Of a stretch of DNA of 64,000 nucleotides, positions 12,001 to 26,076 are shown piece after piece. This DNA comes from Haliotis asinina. Its lineage: Eukaryota; Mollusca; Gastropoda; Lepetellida; Haliotidae. The stretch lies in NCBI RefSeq assembly GCF_037392515.1, contig NC_090280.1:29641118-29705117 (forward strand). Reading direction: 5' to 3'. Position numbers and translations under genes: made by a program. The stretch's first letter is position 1. The number at the start of each line of letters is the position of its first letter. The notes under the pieces were generated by a model. It was given only the letters and a program-made list of their open reading frames with translations, ran no database searches and was not told the DNA's origin.

Positions 12001-15000
12001 CATACAAGGTATGTAATGCCGCTAAATGTACATGCAACAACTAGCTACCTATGGGAACAACATCTCCGACATGGTCTGGAACATACAAGGTATGTAATGC
12101 CTCTAAATGTACATGCAACAACTACCTAACTACGGGAATAACATCTCCGACATGGTCTGGAACATACAAGGTATGTAATGCCGCTAAATGTACATGCAAC
12201 AACTAGCTAACTATGGGAATAACATCTCCGACATGGTCTGGAACAAACAAGGTATGTAATGCCTCTAAATCTACATGCAACAACTAGCTAACTACGGGAA
12301 TAACATCTCCGACATGGTCTGGAACATACAAGGTATGTAATGCCGCTAAATGTACATGCAACAACTAGCTAACTATGGGAATAACATCTCCGACATGGTC
12401 TGGAACATACAAGGTATGTAATGCCGCTAAATGTACATGCAACAACTAGCTAACTATGGGAATAACATCTCCGACATGGTCTGGAACATACAAGGTATGT
12501 ACTGCCTCTAAATGTACATGCAACAACTACCTATCTACGGGAATACCATCTCCGACATGGTCTGGAACATACAAGGTATGTAATGCCTCTAAATGTACAT
12601 GCAACAACTAGCTAACTATGGGAACAACATCTCCGACATGGTCTGGAACATACAAGGTATGTAATGCTGCTAAATGTACATGCAACAACTAGCTAACTAT
12701 GGGAACAACATCTCCGACATGGTCTGGAACATACAAGGTATGTAATGTCGCTAAATGTACATGCAACAACTAGCTACCTATGGGAACAACATCTCCGACA
12801 TGGTCTGGAACATACAAGGTACGTAATGCCTCTAAATGTACATGCAACAACTACCTAACTACGGGAATAACATCTCCGACATGGTCTGGAACATACAACG
12901 TATGTAATGCCTCTAAATGTACATGCAACAACTAGCTAACTACGGGAATAACATCTCCGACATGGTCTGGAACATACAAGGTATGTAATGCCTCTAAATG
13001 TACATGCAACAACTAGCTAACTATGGGAATAACATCTCCAACATGGTCTGGAACATACAAGGTATGTAATGCCGCTAAATGTACATGCACCAACTAGCTA
13101 ACTATGGGAATAACATCTAAGACATGGTCTGGAACATACAAGGTATGTAATGCCGCTAAATGTACATGCAATAACTAGCTAACTATGGGAATAACATCTC
13201 CGACATGGTCTGGAACATACAAGGTATGTAATGCCTCTAAATGTACATGCAACAACTAGCTAACTATGGGAATAACATCTCCGACATGGTCTGGAACATA
13301 CAAGGTATGTAATGCCGCTAAATGTACATGCAACAACTAGCTAACTATGGGAATAACATCTCCGACATGGTCTGGAACATACAAGGTATGTAATGCCTCT
13401 AAATGTACATGCAACAACTAGCTAACTATGGGAATAACATCTCCGACATGGTCTGGAACAAACAAGGTATGTAATGCCTCTAAATCTACATGCAACAACT
13501 AGCTAACTACGGGAATAACATCTCCGACATGGTCTGGAACATACAAGGTATGTAATGCCGCTAAATGTACATGCAACAACTAGCTAACTATGGGAATAAC
13601 ATCTCCGACATGGTCTGGAACATACAAGGTATGTAATGCCTCTAAATGTACATGCAACAACTAGCTAACTATGGGAATAACATCTCCAACATGGTCTGGA
13701 ACATACAAGGTATGTAATGCCGCTAAATGTACATGCAACAACTAGCTAACTATGGGAATAACATCTCCGACATGGTCTGGAACATACAAGGTATGTAATG
13801 CCTCTAAATGTACATGCAACAACTAGCTAACTATGGGAATAACATCTCCGACATGGTCTGGAACATACAACGTATGTAATGCCTCTAAATGTACATGCAA
13901 CAACTAGCTAACTATGGGAATAACATCTCCGACATGGTCTGGAACATACAAGGTATGTAATGCCGCTAAATGTACATGCAATAACTAGCTAACTATGGGA
14001 ATAACATCTCCGACATGGTCTGGAACATACAAGGTATGTAATGCCTCTAAATGTACATGCAACAACTAGCTAACTATGGGAACAACATCTCCGACATGGT
14101 CTGGAACATACAAGGTATGTAATGCCGCTAAATGTACATGCAACAACTAGCTAACTATGGGAATAACATCTCCAACATGGTCTGGAACATACAAGGTATG
14201 TAATGCCGCTAAATGTACATGCAACAACTAGCTAACTATGGGAATAACATCTAAGACATGGTCTGGAACATACAAGGTATGTAATGCCGCTAAATGTACA
14301 TGCAATAACTAGCTAACTATGGGAATAACATCTAAGACATGGTCTGGAACATACAAGGTACGTAATGCCTCTAAATGTACATGCAACAACTACCTAACTA
14401 CGGGAATAACATCTCCGACATGGTCTGGAACATACAACGTATGTAATGCCTCTAAATGTACATGCAACAACTAGCTAACTACGGGAATAACATCTCCGAC
14501 ATGGTCTGGAACATACAAGGTATGTAATGCCTCTAAATGTACATGCAACAACTAGCTAACTATGGGAATAACATCTCCAACATGGTCTGGAACATACAAG
14601 GTATGTAATGCCGCTAAATGTACATGCACCAACTAGCTAACTATGGGAATAACATCTAAGACATGGTCTGGAACATACAAGGTATGTAATGCCGCTAAAT
14701 GTACATGCAATAACTAGCTAACTATGGGAATAACATCTCCGACATGGTCTGGAACATACAAGGTATGTAATGCCTCTAAATGTACATGCAACAACTAGCT
14801 AACTATGGGAATAACATCTCCGACATGGTCTGGAACATACAAGGTATGTAATGCCGCTAAATGTACATGCAACAACTAGCTAACTATGGGAATAACATCT
14901 CCGACATGGTCTGGAACATACAAGGTATGTAATGCCTCTAAATGTACATGCAACAACTAGCTAACTATGGGAATAACATCTCCGACATGGTCTGGAACAA

Positions 15001-18000
15001 ACAAGGTATGTAATGCCTCTAAATCTACATGCAACAACTAGCTAACTACGGGAATAACATCTCCGACATGGTCTGGAACATACAAGGTATGTAATGCCGC
15101 TAAATGTACATGCAACAACTAGCTAACTATGGGAATAACATCTCCGACATGGTCTGGAACATACAAGGTATGTAATGCCTCTAAATGTACATGCAACAAC
15201 TAGCTAACTATGGGAACAACATCTCCAACATGGTCTGGAACATACAAGGTATGTAATGCCGCTAAATGTACATGCAACAACTAGCTAACTATGGGAATAA
15301 CATCTCCGACATGGTCTGGAACATACAAGGTATGTAATGCCTCTAAATGTACATGCAACAACTAGCTAACTATGGGAATAACATCTCCGACATGGTCTGG
15401 AACATACAAGGTATGTAATGCCGCTAAATGTACATGCAACAACTAGCTAACTATGGGAATAACATCTCCAACATGGTCTGGAACATACAAGGTATGTAAT
15501 GCCGCTAAATGTACATGCAACAACTAGCTAACTATGGGAATAACATCTCCGACATGGTCTGGAACATACAAGGTATGTAATGCCGCTAAATGTACATGCA
15601 ATAACTAGCTAACTATGGGAATAACATCTCCGACATGGTCTGGAACATACAAGGTATGTAATGCCTCTAAATGTACATGCAACAACTAGCTAACTATGGG
15701 AACAACATCTCCGACATGGTCTGGAACATACAAGGTATGTAATGCCGCTAAATGTACATGCAACAACTAGCTAACTATGGGAATAACATCTCCGACATGG
15801 TCTGGAACATACAAGGTATGTAATGCCTCTAAATGTACATGCAACAACTAGCTAGCTATGGGAATAACATCTCCGACATGGTCTGGAACAAACAAGGTAT
15901 GTAATGCCTCTAAATCTACATGCAACAACTAGCTAACTACGGGAATAACATCTCCGACATGGTCTGGAACATACAAGGTATGTAATGCCGCTAAATGTAC
16001 ATGCAACAACTAGCTAACTATGGGAATAACATCTCCGACATGGTCTGGAACATACAAGGTATGTAATGCCGCTAAATGTACATGCAACAACTAGCTAACT
16101 ATGGGAATAACATCTCCGACATGGTCTGGAACATACAAGGTATGTAATGCCTCTAAATGTACATGCAACAACTAGCTAGCTATGGGAATAACATCTCCGA
16201 CATGGTCTGGAACAAACAAGGTATGTAATGCCTCTAAATCTACATGCAACAACTAGCTAACTACGGGAATAACATCTCCGACATGGTCTGGAACATACAA
16301 GGTATGTAACGCCGCTAAATGTACATGCAACAACTAGCTAACTATGGGAACAACATCTCCGACATGGTCTGGAACATACAAGGTATGTAATGCCTCTAAA
16401 TGTACATGCAACAACTACCTAACTACGGGAATAACATCTCCGACATGGTCTGGAACATACAAGGTATGTAATGCCTCTAAATGTACATGCAACAACTAGC
16501 TAACTATGGGAATAACATCTCCGACATGGTCTGGAACAAACAAGGTATGTAATGCCTCTAAATGTACATGCAACAACTAGCTAACTACGGGAATAACATC
16601 TCCGACATGGTCTGGAACATACAAGGTATGTAATGCCGCTAAATGTACATGCAACAACTAGCTAACTATGGGAATAACATCTCCGACATGGTCTGAAACA
16701 TACAAGGTATGTAATGCCGCTAAATGTACATGCAACAACTAGCTAACTATGGGAATAACATCTCCGACATGGTCTGGAACATACAAGGTATGTACTGCCT
16801 CTAAATGTACATGCAACAACTACCTATCTACGGGAATACCATCTCCGACATGGTCTGGAACATACAAGGTATGTAATGCCTCTAAATGTACATGCAACAA
16901 CTAGCTAACTATGGGAACAACATCTCCGACATGGTCTGGAACATACAAGGTATGTAATGCCGCTAAATGTACATGCAACAACTAGCTAACTATGGGAACA
17001 ACATCTCCGACATGGTCTGGAACATACAAGGTATGTAATGCCGCTAAATGTACATGCAACAACTAGCTACCTATGGGAACAACATCTCCGACATGGTCTG
17101 GAACATACAAGGTATGTAATGCCTCTAAATGTACATGCAACAACTAGCTAACTATGGGAATAACATCTCCGACATGGTCTGGAACAAACAAGGTATGTAA
17201 TGCCTCTAAATCTACATGCAACAACTAGCTAACTACGGGAATAACATCTCCGACATGGTCTGGAACATACAAGGTATGTAATGCCGCTAAATGTACATGC
17301 AACAACTAGCTAACTATGGGAATAACATCTCCGACATGGTCTGGAACATACAAGGTATGTAATGCCGCTAAATGTACATGCAACAACTAGCTAACTATGG
17401 GAATAACATCTCCGACATGGTCTGGAACATACAAGGTATGCACTGCCTCTAAATGTACATGCAACAACTACCTATCTACGGGAATACCATCTCCGACATG
17501 GTCTGGAACATACAAGGTATGTAATGCCTCTAAATGTACATGCAACAACTAGCTAACTATGGGAACAACATCTCCGACATAGTCTGGAACATACAAGGTA
17601 TGTAATGCCGCTAAATGTACATGCAACAACTAGCTAACTATGGGAACAACATCTCCGACATGGTCTGGAACATACAAGGTATGTAATGCCGCTAAATGTA
17701 CATGCAACAACTAGCTAACTATGGGAATAACATCTCCGACATGGTCTGGAACATACAAGGTATGTAATGCCTCTAAATGTACATGCAACAACTAGCTAAC
17801 TATGGGAATAACATCTCCGACATGGTCTGGAACAAACAAGGTATGTAATGCCTCTAAATCTACATGCAACAACTAGCTAACTACGGGAATAACATCTCCG
17901 ACATGGTCTGGAACATACAAGGTATGTAATGCCGCTAAATGTACATGCAACAACTAGCTAACTATGGGAATAACATCTCCGACATGGTCTGGAACATACA

Positions 18001-21000
18001 AGGTATGTAATGCCGCTAAATGTACATGCAACAACTAGCTAACTATGGGAATAACATCTCCGACATGGTCTGGAACATACAAGGTATGTAATGCCTCTAA
18101 ATGTACATGCAACAACTAGCTAACTATGGGAATAACATCTCCGACATGGTCTGGAACAAACAAGGTATGTAATGCCTCTAAATCTACATGCAACAACTAG
18201 CTAACTACGGGAATAACATCTCCGACATGGTCTGGAACATACAAGGTATGTAACGCCGCTAAATGTACATGCAACAACTAGCTAACTATGGGAATAACAT
18301 CTCCGACATGGTCTGGAACATACAAGGTATGTAATGCCTCTAAATGTACATGCAACAACTACCTAACTACGGGATTAACATCTCCGACATGGTCTGGAAC
18401 ATACAAGGTATGTAATGCCTCTAAATGTACATGCAACAACTAGCTAACTATGGGAATAACATCTCCGACATGGTCTGGAACAAACAAGGTATGTAATGCC
18501 TCTAAATCTACATGCAACAACTAGCTAACTACGGGAATAACATCTCCGACATGGTCTGGAACATACAAGGTATGTAATGCCGCTAAATGTACATGCAACA
18601 ACTAGCTAACTATGGGAATAACATCTCCGACATGGTCTGGAACATACAAGGTATGTAATGCCGCTAAATGTACATGCAACAACTAGCTAACTATGGGAAT
18701 AACATCTCCGACATGGTCTGGAACATACAAGGTATGTACTGCCTCTAAATGTACATGCAACAACTACCTATCTACGGGAATACCATCTCCGACATGGTCT
18801 GGAACATACAAGGTATGTAATGCCTCTAAATGTACATGCAACAACTAGCTAACTATGGGAACAACATCTCCGACATGGTCTGGAACATACAAGGTATGTA
18901 ATGCCGCTAAATGTACATGCAACAACTAGCTAACTATGGGAACAACATCTCCGACATGGTCTGGAACATACAAGGTATGTAATGCCCCTAAATGTACATG
19001 CAACAACTAGCTACCTATGGGAACAACATCTCCGACATGGTCTGGAACATACAAGGTATGTACTGCCTCTAAATGTACATGCAACAACTACCTAACTACG
19101 GGAATAACATCTCCGACATGGTCTGGAACATACAAGGTATGTAATGCCTCTAAATGTACATGCAACAACTAGCTAACTATGGGAATAACATCTCCGACAT
19201 GGTCTGGAACAAACAAGGTATGTAATGCCTCTAAATCTACATGCAACAACTAGCTAACTACGGGAATAACATCTCCGACATGGTCTGGAACATACAAGGT
19301 ATGTAATGCCGCTAAATGTACATGCAACAACTAGCTAACTATGGGAATAACATCTCCGACATGGTCTGGAACATACAAGGTATGTAATGCCGCTAAATGT
19401 ACATGCAACAACTAGCTAACTATGGGAATAACATCTCCGACATGGTCTGGAACATACAAGGTATGTACTGCCTCTAAATGTACATGCAACAACTACCTAT
19501 CTACGGGAATACCATCTCCGACATGGTCTGGAACATACAAGGTATGTAATGCCTCTAAATGTACATGCAACAACTAGCTAACTATGGGAACAACATCTCC
19601 GACATGGTCTGGAACATACAAGGTATGTAATGCCGCTAAATGTACATGCAACAACTAGCTAACTATGGGAACAACATCTCCGACATGGTCTGGAACATAC
19701 AAGGTATGTAATGCCGCTAAATGTACATGCAACAACTAGCTACCTATAGGAACAACATCTCCGACATGGTCTGGAACATACAAGGTATGTAATGCCTCTA
19801 AATGTACATGCAACAACTACCTAACTACGGGAATAACATCTCCGACATGGTCTGGAACATACAACGTATGTAATGCCTCTAAATGTACATGCAACAACTA
19901 GCTAACTACGGGAATAACATCTCCGACATGGTCTGGAACATACAAGGTATGTAATGCCTCTAAATGTACATGCAACAACTAGCTAACTATGGGAATAACA
20001 TCTCCAACATGGTCTGGAACATACAAGGTATGTAATGCCGCTAAATGTACATGCACCAACTAGCTAACTATGGGAATAACATCTCCGACATGGTCTGGAA
20101 TATACAAGGTATGTAATGCCGCTAAATGTACATGCAATAACTAGCTAACTATGGGAATAACATCTCAGACATGGTCTGGAACATACAAGGTATGTAATGC
20201 CTCTAAATGTACATGCAACAACTAGCTAACTATGGGAATAACATCTCCGACATGGTCTGGAACATACAAGGTATGTAATGCCGCTAAATGTACATGCAAC
20301 AACTAGCTAACTATGGGAATAACATCTCCGACATGGTCTGGAACATACAAGGTATGTAATGCCTCTAAATGTACATGCAACAACTAGCTAACTATGGGAA
20401 TAACATCTCCGACATGGTCTGGAACAAACAAGGTATGTAATGCCTCTAAATCTACATGCAACAACTAGCTAACTACGGGAATAACATCTCCGACATGGTC
20501 TGGAACATACAAGGTATGTAATGCCGCTAAATGTACATGCAACAACTAGCTAACTATGGGAATAACATCTCCGACATGGTCTGGAACATACAAGGTATGT
20601 AATGCCGCTAAATGTACATGCAACAACTAGCTAACTATGGGAATAACATCTCCGACATGGTCTGGAACATACAAGGTATGTAATGCCTCTAAATGTACAT
20701 GCAACAACTAGCTAACTATGGGAATAACATCTCCAACATGGTCTGGAACATACAAGGTATGTAATGCCGCTAAATGTACATGCAACAACTAGCTAACTAT
20801 GGGAATAACATCTCCGACATGGTCTGGAACATACAAGGTATGTAATGCCTCTAAATGTACATGCAACAACTAGCTACCTATGGGAATAACATCTCCGACA
20901 TGGTCTGGAACATACAAGGTATGTAATGCCGCTAAATGTACATGCAACAACTAGCTAACTATGGGAATAACATCTCCAACATGGTCTGGAACATACAAGG

Positions 21001-24000
21001 TATGTAATGCCGCTAAATGTACATGCAACAACTAGCTAACTATGGGAATAACATCTCCGACATGGTCTGTAACATACAAGGTATGTAATGCCGCTAAATG
21101 TACATGCAATAACTAGCTAACTATGGGAATAACATCTCCGACATTTTCTGGAACATACAAGGTATGTAATGCCTCTAAATGTACATGCAACAACTAGCTA
21201 ACTATGGGAATAACATCTCCGACATGGTCTGGAACATACAAGGTATGTAATGCCGCTAAATGTACATGCAACAACTAGCTAACTATGGGAATAACATCTC
21301 CGACATGGTCTGGAACATACAAGGTATGTAATGCCTCTAAATGTACATGCAACAACTAGCTAACTATGGGAATAACATCTCCGACATGGTCTGGAACAAA
21401 CAAGGTATGTAATGCCTCTAAATCTACATGCAACAACTAGCTATCTACGGGAATAACATCTCCGACATGGTCTGGAACATACAAGGTATGTAATGCCGCT
21501 AAATGTACATGCAACAACTAGCTAACTATGGGAATAACATCTCCGACATGGTCTGGAACATACAAGGTATGTAATGCCGCTAAATGTACATGCAACAACT
21601 AGCTAACTATGGGAATAACATCTCCGACATGGTCTGGAACATACAAGGTATGTACTGCCTCTAAATGTACATGCAACAACTACCTATCTACGGGAATACC
21701 ATCTCCGACATGGTCTGGAACATACAAGGAATGTAATGCCTCTAAATGTACATGCAACAACTAGCTAACTATGGGAACAACATCTCCGACATGGTCTGGA
21801 ACATACAAGGTATGTAATGCCTCTAAATGTACATGCAACAACTAGCTAACTACGGGAATAACATCTCCGACATGGTCTGGAACATACAAGGTATGTAATG
21901 CCGCTAAATGTACATGCAACAACTAGCTAACTATGGGAATAACATCTCCGACATGGTCTGGAACATACAAGGTATGTAATGCCGCTAAATGTACATGCAA
22001 CAACTAGCTAACTATGGGAATAACATCTCCGACATGGCCTGGAACATACAAGGTATGTAATGCCGCTAAATGTACATGCAACAACTAGCTAACTATGGGA
22101 ATAACATCTCCAACATGGTCTGGAACATACAAGGTATGTAATGCCGCTAAATGTACATGCAACAACTAGCTAACTATGGGAATAACATCTCCGACATGGT
22201 CTGGAACATACAAGGTATGTAATGCCTCTAAATGTATATGCAATAACTAGCTAACTATGGGAATAACATCTCCGACATGGTCTGGAACATACAAGGTATG
22301 TAATGCCTCTAAATGTACATGCAACAACTAGCTAACTATGGGAATAACATCTCCGACATGGTCTGGAACATACAAGGTATGTAATGCCGCTAAATGTACA
22401 TGCAACAACTAGCTAACTATGGGAATAACATCTCCGACATGGTCTGGAACATACAAGGTATGTAATGCCTCTAAATGTACATGCAACAACTAGCTAACTA
22501 TGGGAATAACATCTCCGACATGGTCTGGAACAAACAAGGTATGTAATGCCTCTAAATGTACATGCAACAACTAGCTAACTACGGGAATAACATCTCCGAC
22601 ATGGTCTGGAACATACAAGGTATGTAATGCCGCTAAATGTACATGCAACAACTAGCTAACTATGGGAATAACATCTCCGACATGGTCTGGAACATACAAG
22701 GTATGTAATGCCGCTAAATGTACATGCAACAACTAGCTACCTATGGGAATAACATCTCCGACATGGTCTGGAACATACAAGGTATGTAATGCCTCTAAAT
22801 GTACATGCAACAACTACCTATCTACGGGAATACCATCTCCAACATGGTCTGGAACATACAAGGTATGTAATGCCTCTAAATGTACATGCAACAACTAGCT
22901 AACTATGGGAACAACATCTCCGACATGGTCTGGAACATACAAGGTATGTAATGCCTCTAAATGTACATGCAACAACTAGCTAACTACGGGAATAACATCT
23001 CCGACATGGTCTGGAACATACAAGGTATGTAATGCCGCTAAATGTACATGCAACAACTAGCTAACTATGGGAATAACATCTCCGACATGGTCTGGAACAT
23101 ACAAGGTATGTAATGCCGCTAAATGTACATGCAACAACTAGCTAACTATGGGAATAACATCTCCGACATGGCCTGGAACATACAAGGTATGTAATGCCGC
23201 TAAATGTACATGCAACAACTAGCTAACTATGGGAATAACATCTCCAACATGGTCTGGAACATACAAGGTATGTAATGCCGCTAAATGTACATGCAATAAC
23301 TAGCTAACTATGGGAATACCATCTCCGACATGGTCTGGAACATACAAGGTATGTAATGCCTCTAAATGTACATGCAACAACTAGCTAACTATGGGAATAA
23401 CATCTCCGACATGGTCTGGAACATACAAGGTATGTAATGCCGCTAAATGTACATGCAACAACTAGCTAGCTATGGGAATAACATCTCCGACATGGTCTGG
23501 AACATACAAGGTATGTAATGCCTCTAAATGTACATGCAACAACTAGCTAACTATGGGAATAACATCTCCGACATGGCCTCGAACATACAAGGTATGTAAT
23601 GCCGCTAAATGTACATGCAACAACTAGCTAACTATGGGAATAACATCTCCGACATGGTCTGGAACATACAAGGTATGTAATGCCGCTAAATGTACGTGGA
23701 ACAACTAGGTACTTGTGGGAATAACATCTCCGACATGGTCTGGAACATACAAGGTATGTAATGCCGCTAAATGTACATGCAACAACTAGCTACCTATGGG
23801 AATAACATCTCCGACATGGTCTGGAACATACAAGGTATGTAATGCCGCTAAATGTACATGCAACAACTAGCTAACTATGGGAATAACATCTCCGACATGG
23901 TCTGGAACATACAAGGTATGTAATGCCGCTAAATGTACATGCAACAACTAGCTAACTATGGGAATAACATCTCCGACATGGTCTGGAACATACAAGGTAT

Positions 24001-24311
24001 GTAATGCCGCTAAATGTACATGCAACAACTAGCTAACTATGGGAATAACATCTCCGACATGGTCTGGAACATACAAGGTATGTAATGCCTCTAAATGTAC
24101 ATGCAACAACTAGCTAACTATGGGAATAACATCTCCGACATGGTCTGGAACATACGAGGTATGTAATGCCTCTAAATGTACATGCACGGCATGGTCTGGA
24201 ACATACAAGGTGTGTAATGCCGCTAAATGTACATGCAACAGCTACCTAACTATGGGAATAACATCTCCGACATGGTCTGGAACATACAAGGTATGTAATG
24301 CCGCTAAATGT
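2946..24311 (+). repeat. 264-copy, 81-bp satellite built from an exon end and its 5' splice site
   Basis: The unit is 81 bp: 60 nt that equal the 3' end of gene A exon 2 (reading YMQQLANYGNNISDMVWNIQ) and 21 nt starting GTATGT that equal the start of intron 2. Counting four indels I can see (single-A insertions near 3346 and 5938, a 10-bp insertion near 8631-8640, a 30-bp deletion in the unit at about 24180-24230), the span divides exactly into 264 units. Nearly every unit keeps ACAAG|GTATGT. Recurrent variants are ctaGct/ctaCct, tatggg/tacggg, aataac/aacaac/aatacc, and gCCGct/gCCTct. The exon part matches exon 2 of gene B at the protein level, so the array came from the gene, not the reverse. 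It has no spacers and is not a CRISPR. Confidence 0.97.
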
Positions 24312-24610
24312 TTTCAAGAGGTATATAAACACCCTGATATACTTATTGTAAACTCATGACAAGGCCGTCATGGAACGGGTGTAACGTGCCAAAGGATAAA
24401 CTGCGTGTTTCAATGTTCATTTTCTTTCCTTCGTATGAGGTACGCGTATTAATCAGTTGGCAGCAGAGTACCGATGGCGAAAGAGTTCTAAATGTCTACA
24501 ATGTAACTATTCACATACGCTTATTTAACTTTGAAGATGTCCAACATACGGTGATAATGTTTGATGTTTGACGTACATTTTCTATCACTGCATATGGTCT
24601 TCCCATAAAG
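24312..24610 (+). other. Gene A intron 2, unique 3' part
   Basis: Single-copy sequence between the last satellite unit and exon 3. It begins ttttcaagagg directly after the last unit, so it is probably the original intron. It ends with a pyrimidine-containing stretch and ATAAAG at 24610 as acceptor. The frames that start here (24356, 24568) are intronic reading, not extra protein. Confidence 0.7.
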
Positions 24611-26076
24611 GTAGGAGCTGGCCCGCCTGGATAGGTAAGTCTCATCATCATGGCGGATTCCCAAACAACATTGACGCTGCATCAGAGTTTGTGTCGCTGA
24701 TGGTTCAGAGTGCCAAGGACTACACAGGAGGTCGCCTTCCCCACATATTCGAGGTCATCAATGAACCTGACTGGTACGAAGATATTATTGACCCACAAAC
24801 GAATATAGACTTTCACAGAGCCGTGGCCGACAAGTTGAAAAAAAGATTTGGAATGAAAGTTGCCGGACCGTCGTACACCAGTATGGCATTACGAAAATCA
24901 GACGAAAATAACTTTAGCTCATGGAAGAGAACTGCGAAGTTTCTGGACATGTCTCTTGATCACTTGGACTTTTTCTCTTTCCATTCCTACAACTATCTGC
25001 ATATCTCAGGTGGAAATCACACCTACTTTGGAATGAACGAAGCTCGTCTGGTCGCTTCTCTTGACATGGTGGAGAATTATTCATATATGAAAAAAGGAAA
25101 GAACGTTCAGTTGGTTAACACTGAATTTGGATTAGGTCTGGGTAACCTGCAATCATTTGGCCCAAATTTTGAAAATGGAATGCTAGACTTTGAAACAATA
25201 TACCAAGAAAATGGCTTCATGTTTACTTTCCTTAACCTGAGAGAATTTATCGACAGAGTTACCGTATTTCTCCTTTCAAATGAACAATTTCCAGGCCATA
25301 CTGCCCTTCGAAAATCATTGTTTACCAGGGATGGTCATCCTCTTCAAAATACGAAATTCTTCACGTTTTGGAAAAACTTCATCAGTGATCAAAAGTTTCT
25401 ACGAGTCTCAAGTCAGTACGATGGACAGGAGAGAATTGTTTCACCTCTTGCCCTTGCTAATCCTCGCACCAAAGAGATGGTGGTTCTACTCCACAACTAT
25501 GGAAGTAAATCGCAGAATATAAAACTGGACTTTCCCAACAACTGGCTTAACCCTACCACGGGCGAAAAAACATGTGTTCTGTTCGAAAATGATAATCCAT
25601 CTATTCATGCCAATTACCATTTCGACAGGTCTAAGCTTCATGGCACCGTCGGTCTGCCTGGATCGTCAACATGCTTCTACAAGTTTAAAACTAACTACAA
25701 CTTTAATGGAATACGCACGGATAACGAGAACACATACTATGGCAAGAAAATGATCATCCCTATCAGCAACGGACATGCACAGACAACCATCGATCTACCC
25801 AGCTCCGGATACCATTCATCATATCTTAGACTAGGAATTAGCCGCGACAAGAATGCCAATGCAAAACCAAAGACCGTTGTCTTCAATGGCCACACGTTAT
25901 CTTCAAGTTATATGCTGTTTGATGCCATGAAGGTTGACGGAAAAACAAAATGGAACGTGTGGGTGTTCAAAGTGCCTCAAGGACAGGTCCACAGGTCAAA
26001 TACAGTCAGCATGACGTTTGACGGAAACGGTGGTCACGTGACATCCGTGGCACTGGTTGTTGGAAAATTTCATTAG
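24611..26076 (+). CDS. Gene A exon 3: catalytic part of GH86-like glycoside hydrolase
   Basis: This exon encodes residues 125-612 and finishes the protein begun at 642. It completes a Gly codon split by the phase-1 intron, then reads RSWPAWIGKSHHHGGFPNN. Two clan GH-A signatures stand in the right order: HIFEVINEP with the likely acid/base Glu at about residue 176, and QLVNTEFG with the likely nucleophile Glu at about 296. Others are DHLDFFSFHSYN and FMFTFLNLREF. A beta-rich region after about residue 390 (LLHNYGS, TCFYKFKTNYNF, NENTYYGKKMIIPISNG, GGHVTSVALVVG) looks like an accessory beta-sandwich. GH86 members cut agarose or porphyran, so a role in seaweed digestion is likely, though the exact family and substrate are inferred. 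Both key Glu are present. No AATAAA stands close after the stop. I place the exon start at the AG/GT at 24611, not at the upstream Met. Confidence 0.85.

Noticed and set aside
2945..24311. CRISPR-like or protein-repeat interpretation of the 81-bp array
   Set aside because: Units are directly abutting with no variable spacers, the setting is eukaryotic, and in the exon frame each unit has a TAA; the second frame has TAG in most units. It is a satellite, not an array of guides and not a repeat protein.
24568..24610. Start of gene A exon 3 protein at the upstream Met (24568)
   Set aside because: The frame is open but the sequence before 24611 does not match gene B, while an AG at 24610 and a split Gly codon fit gene B exactly.
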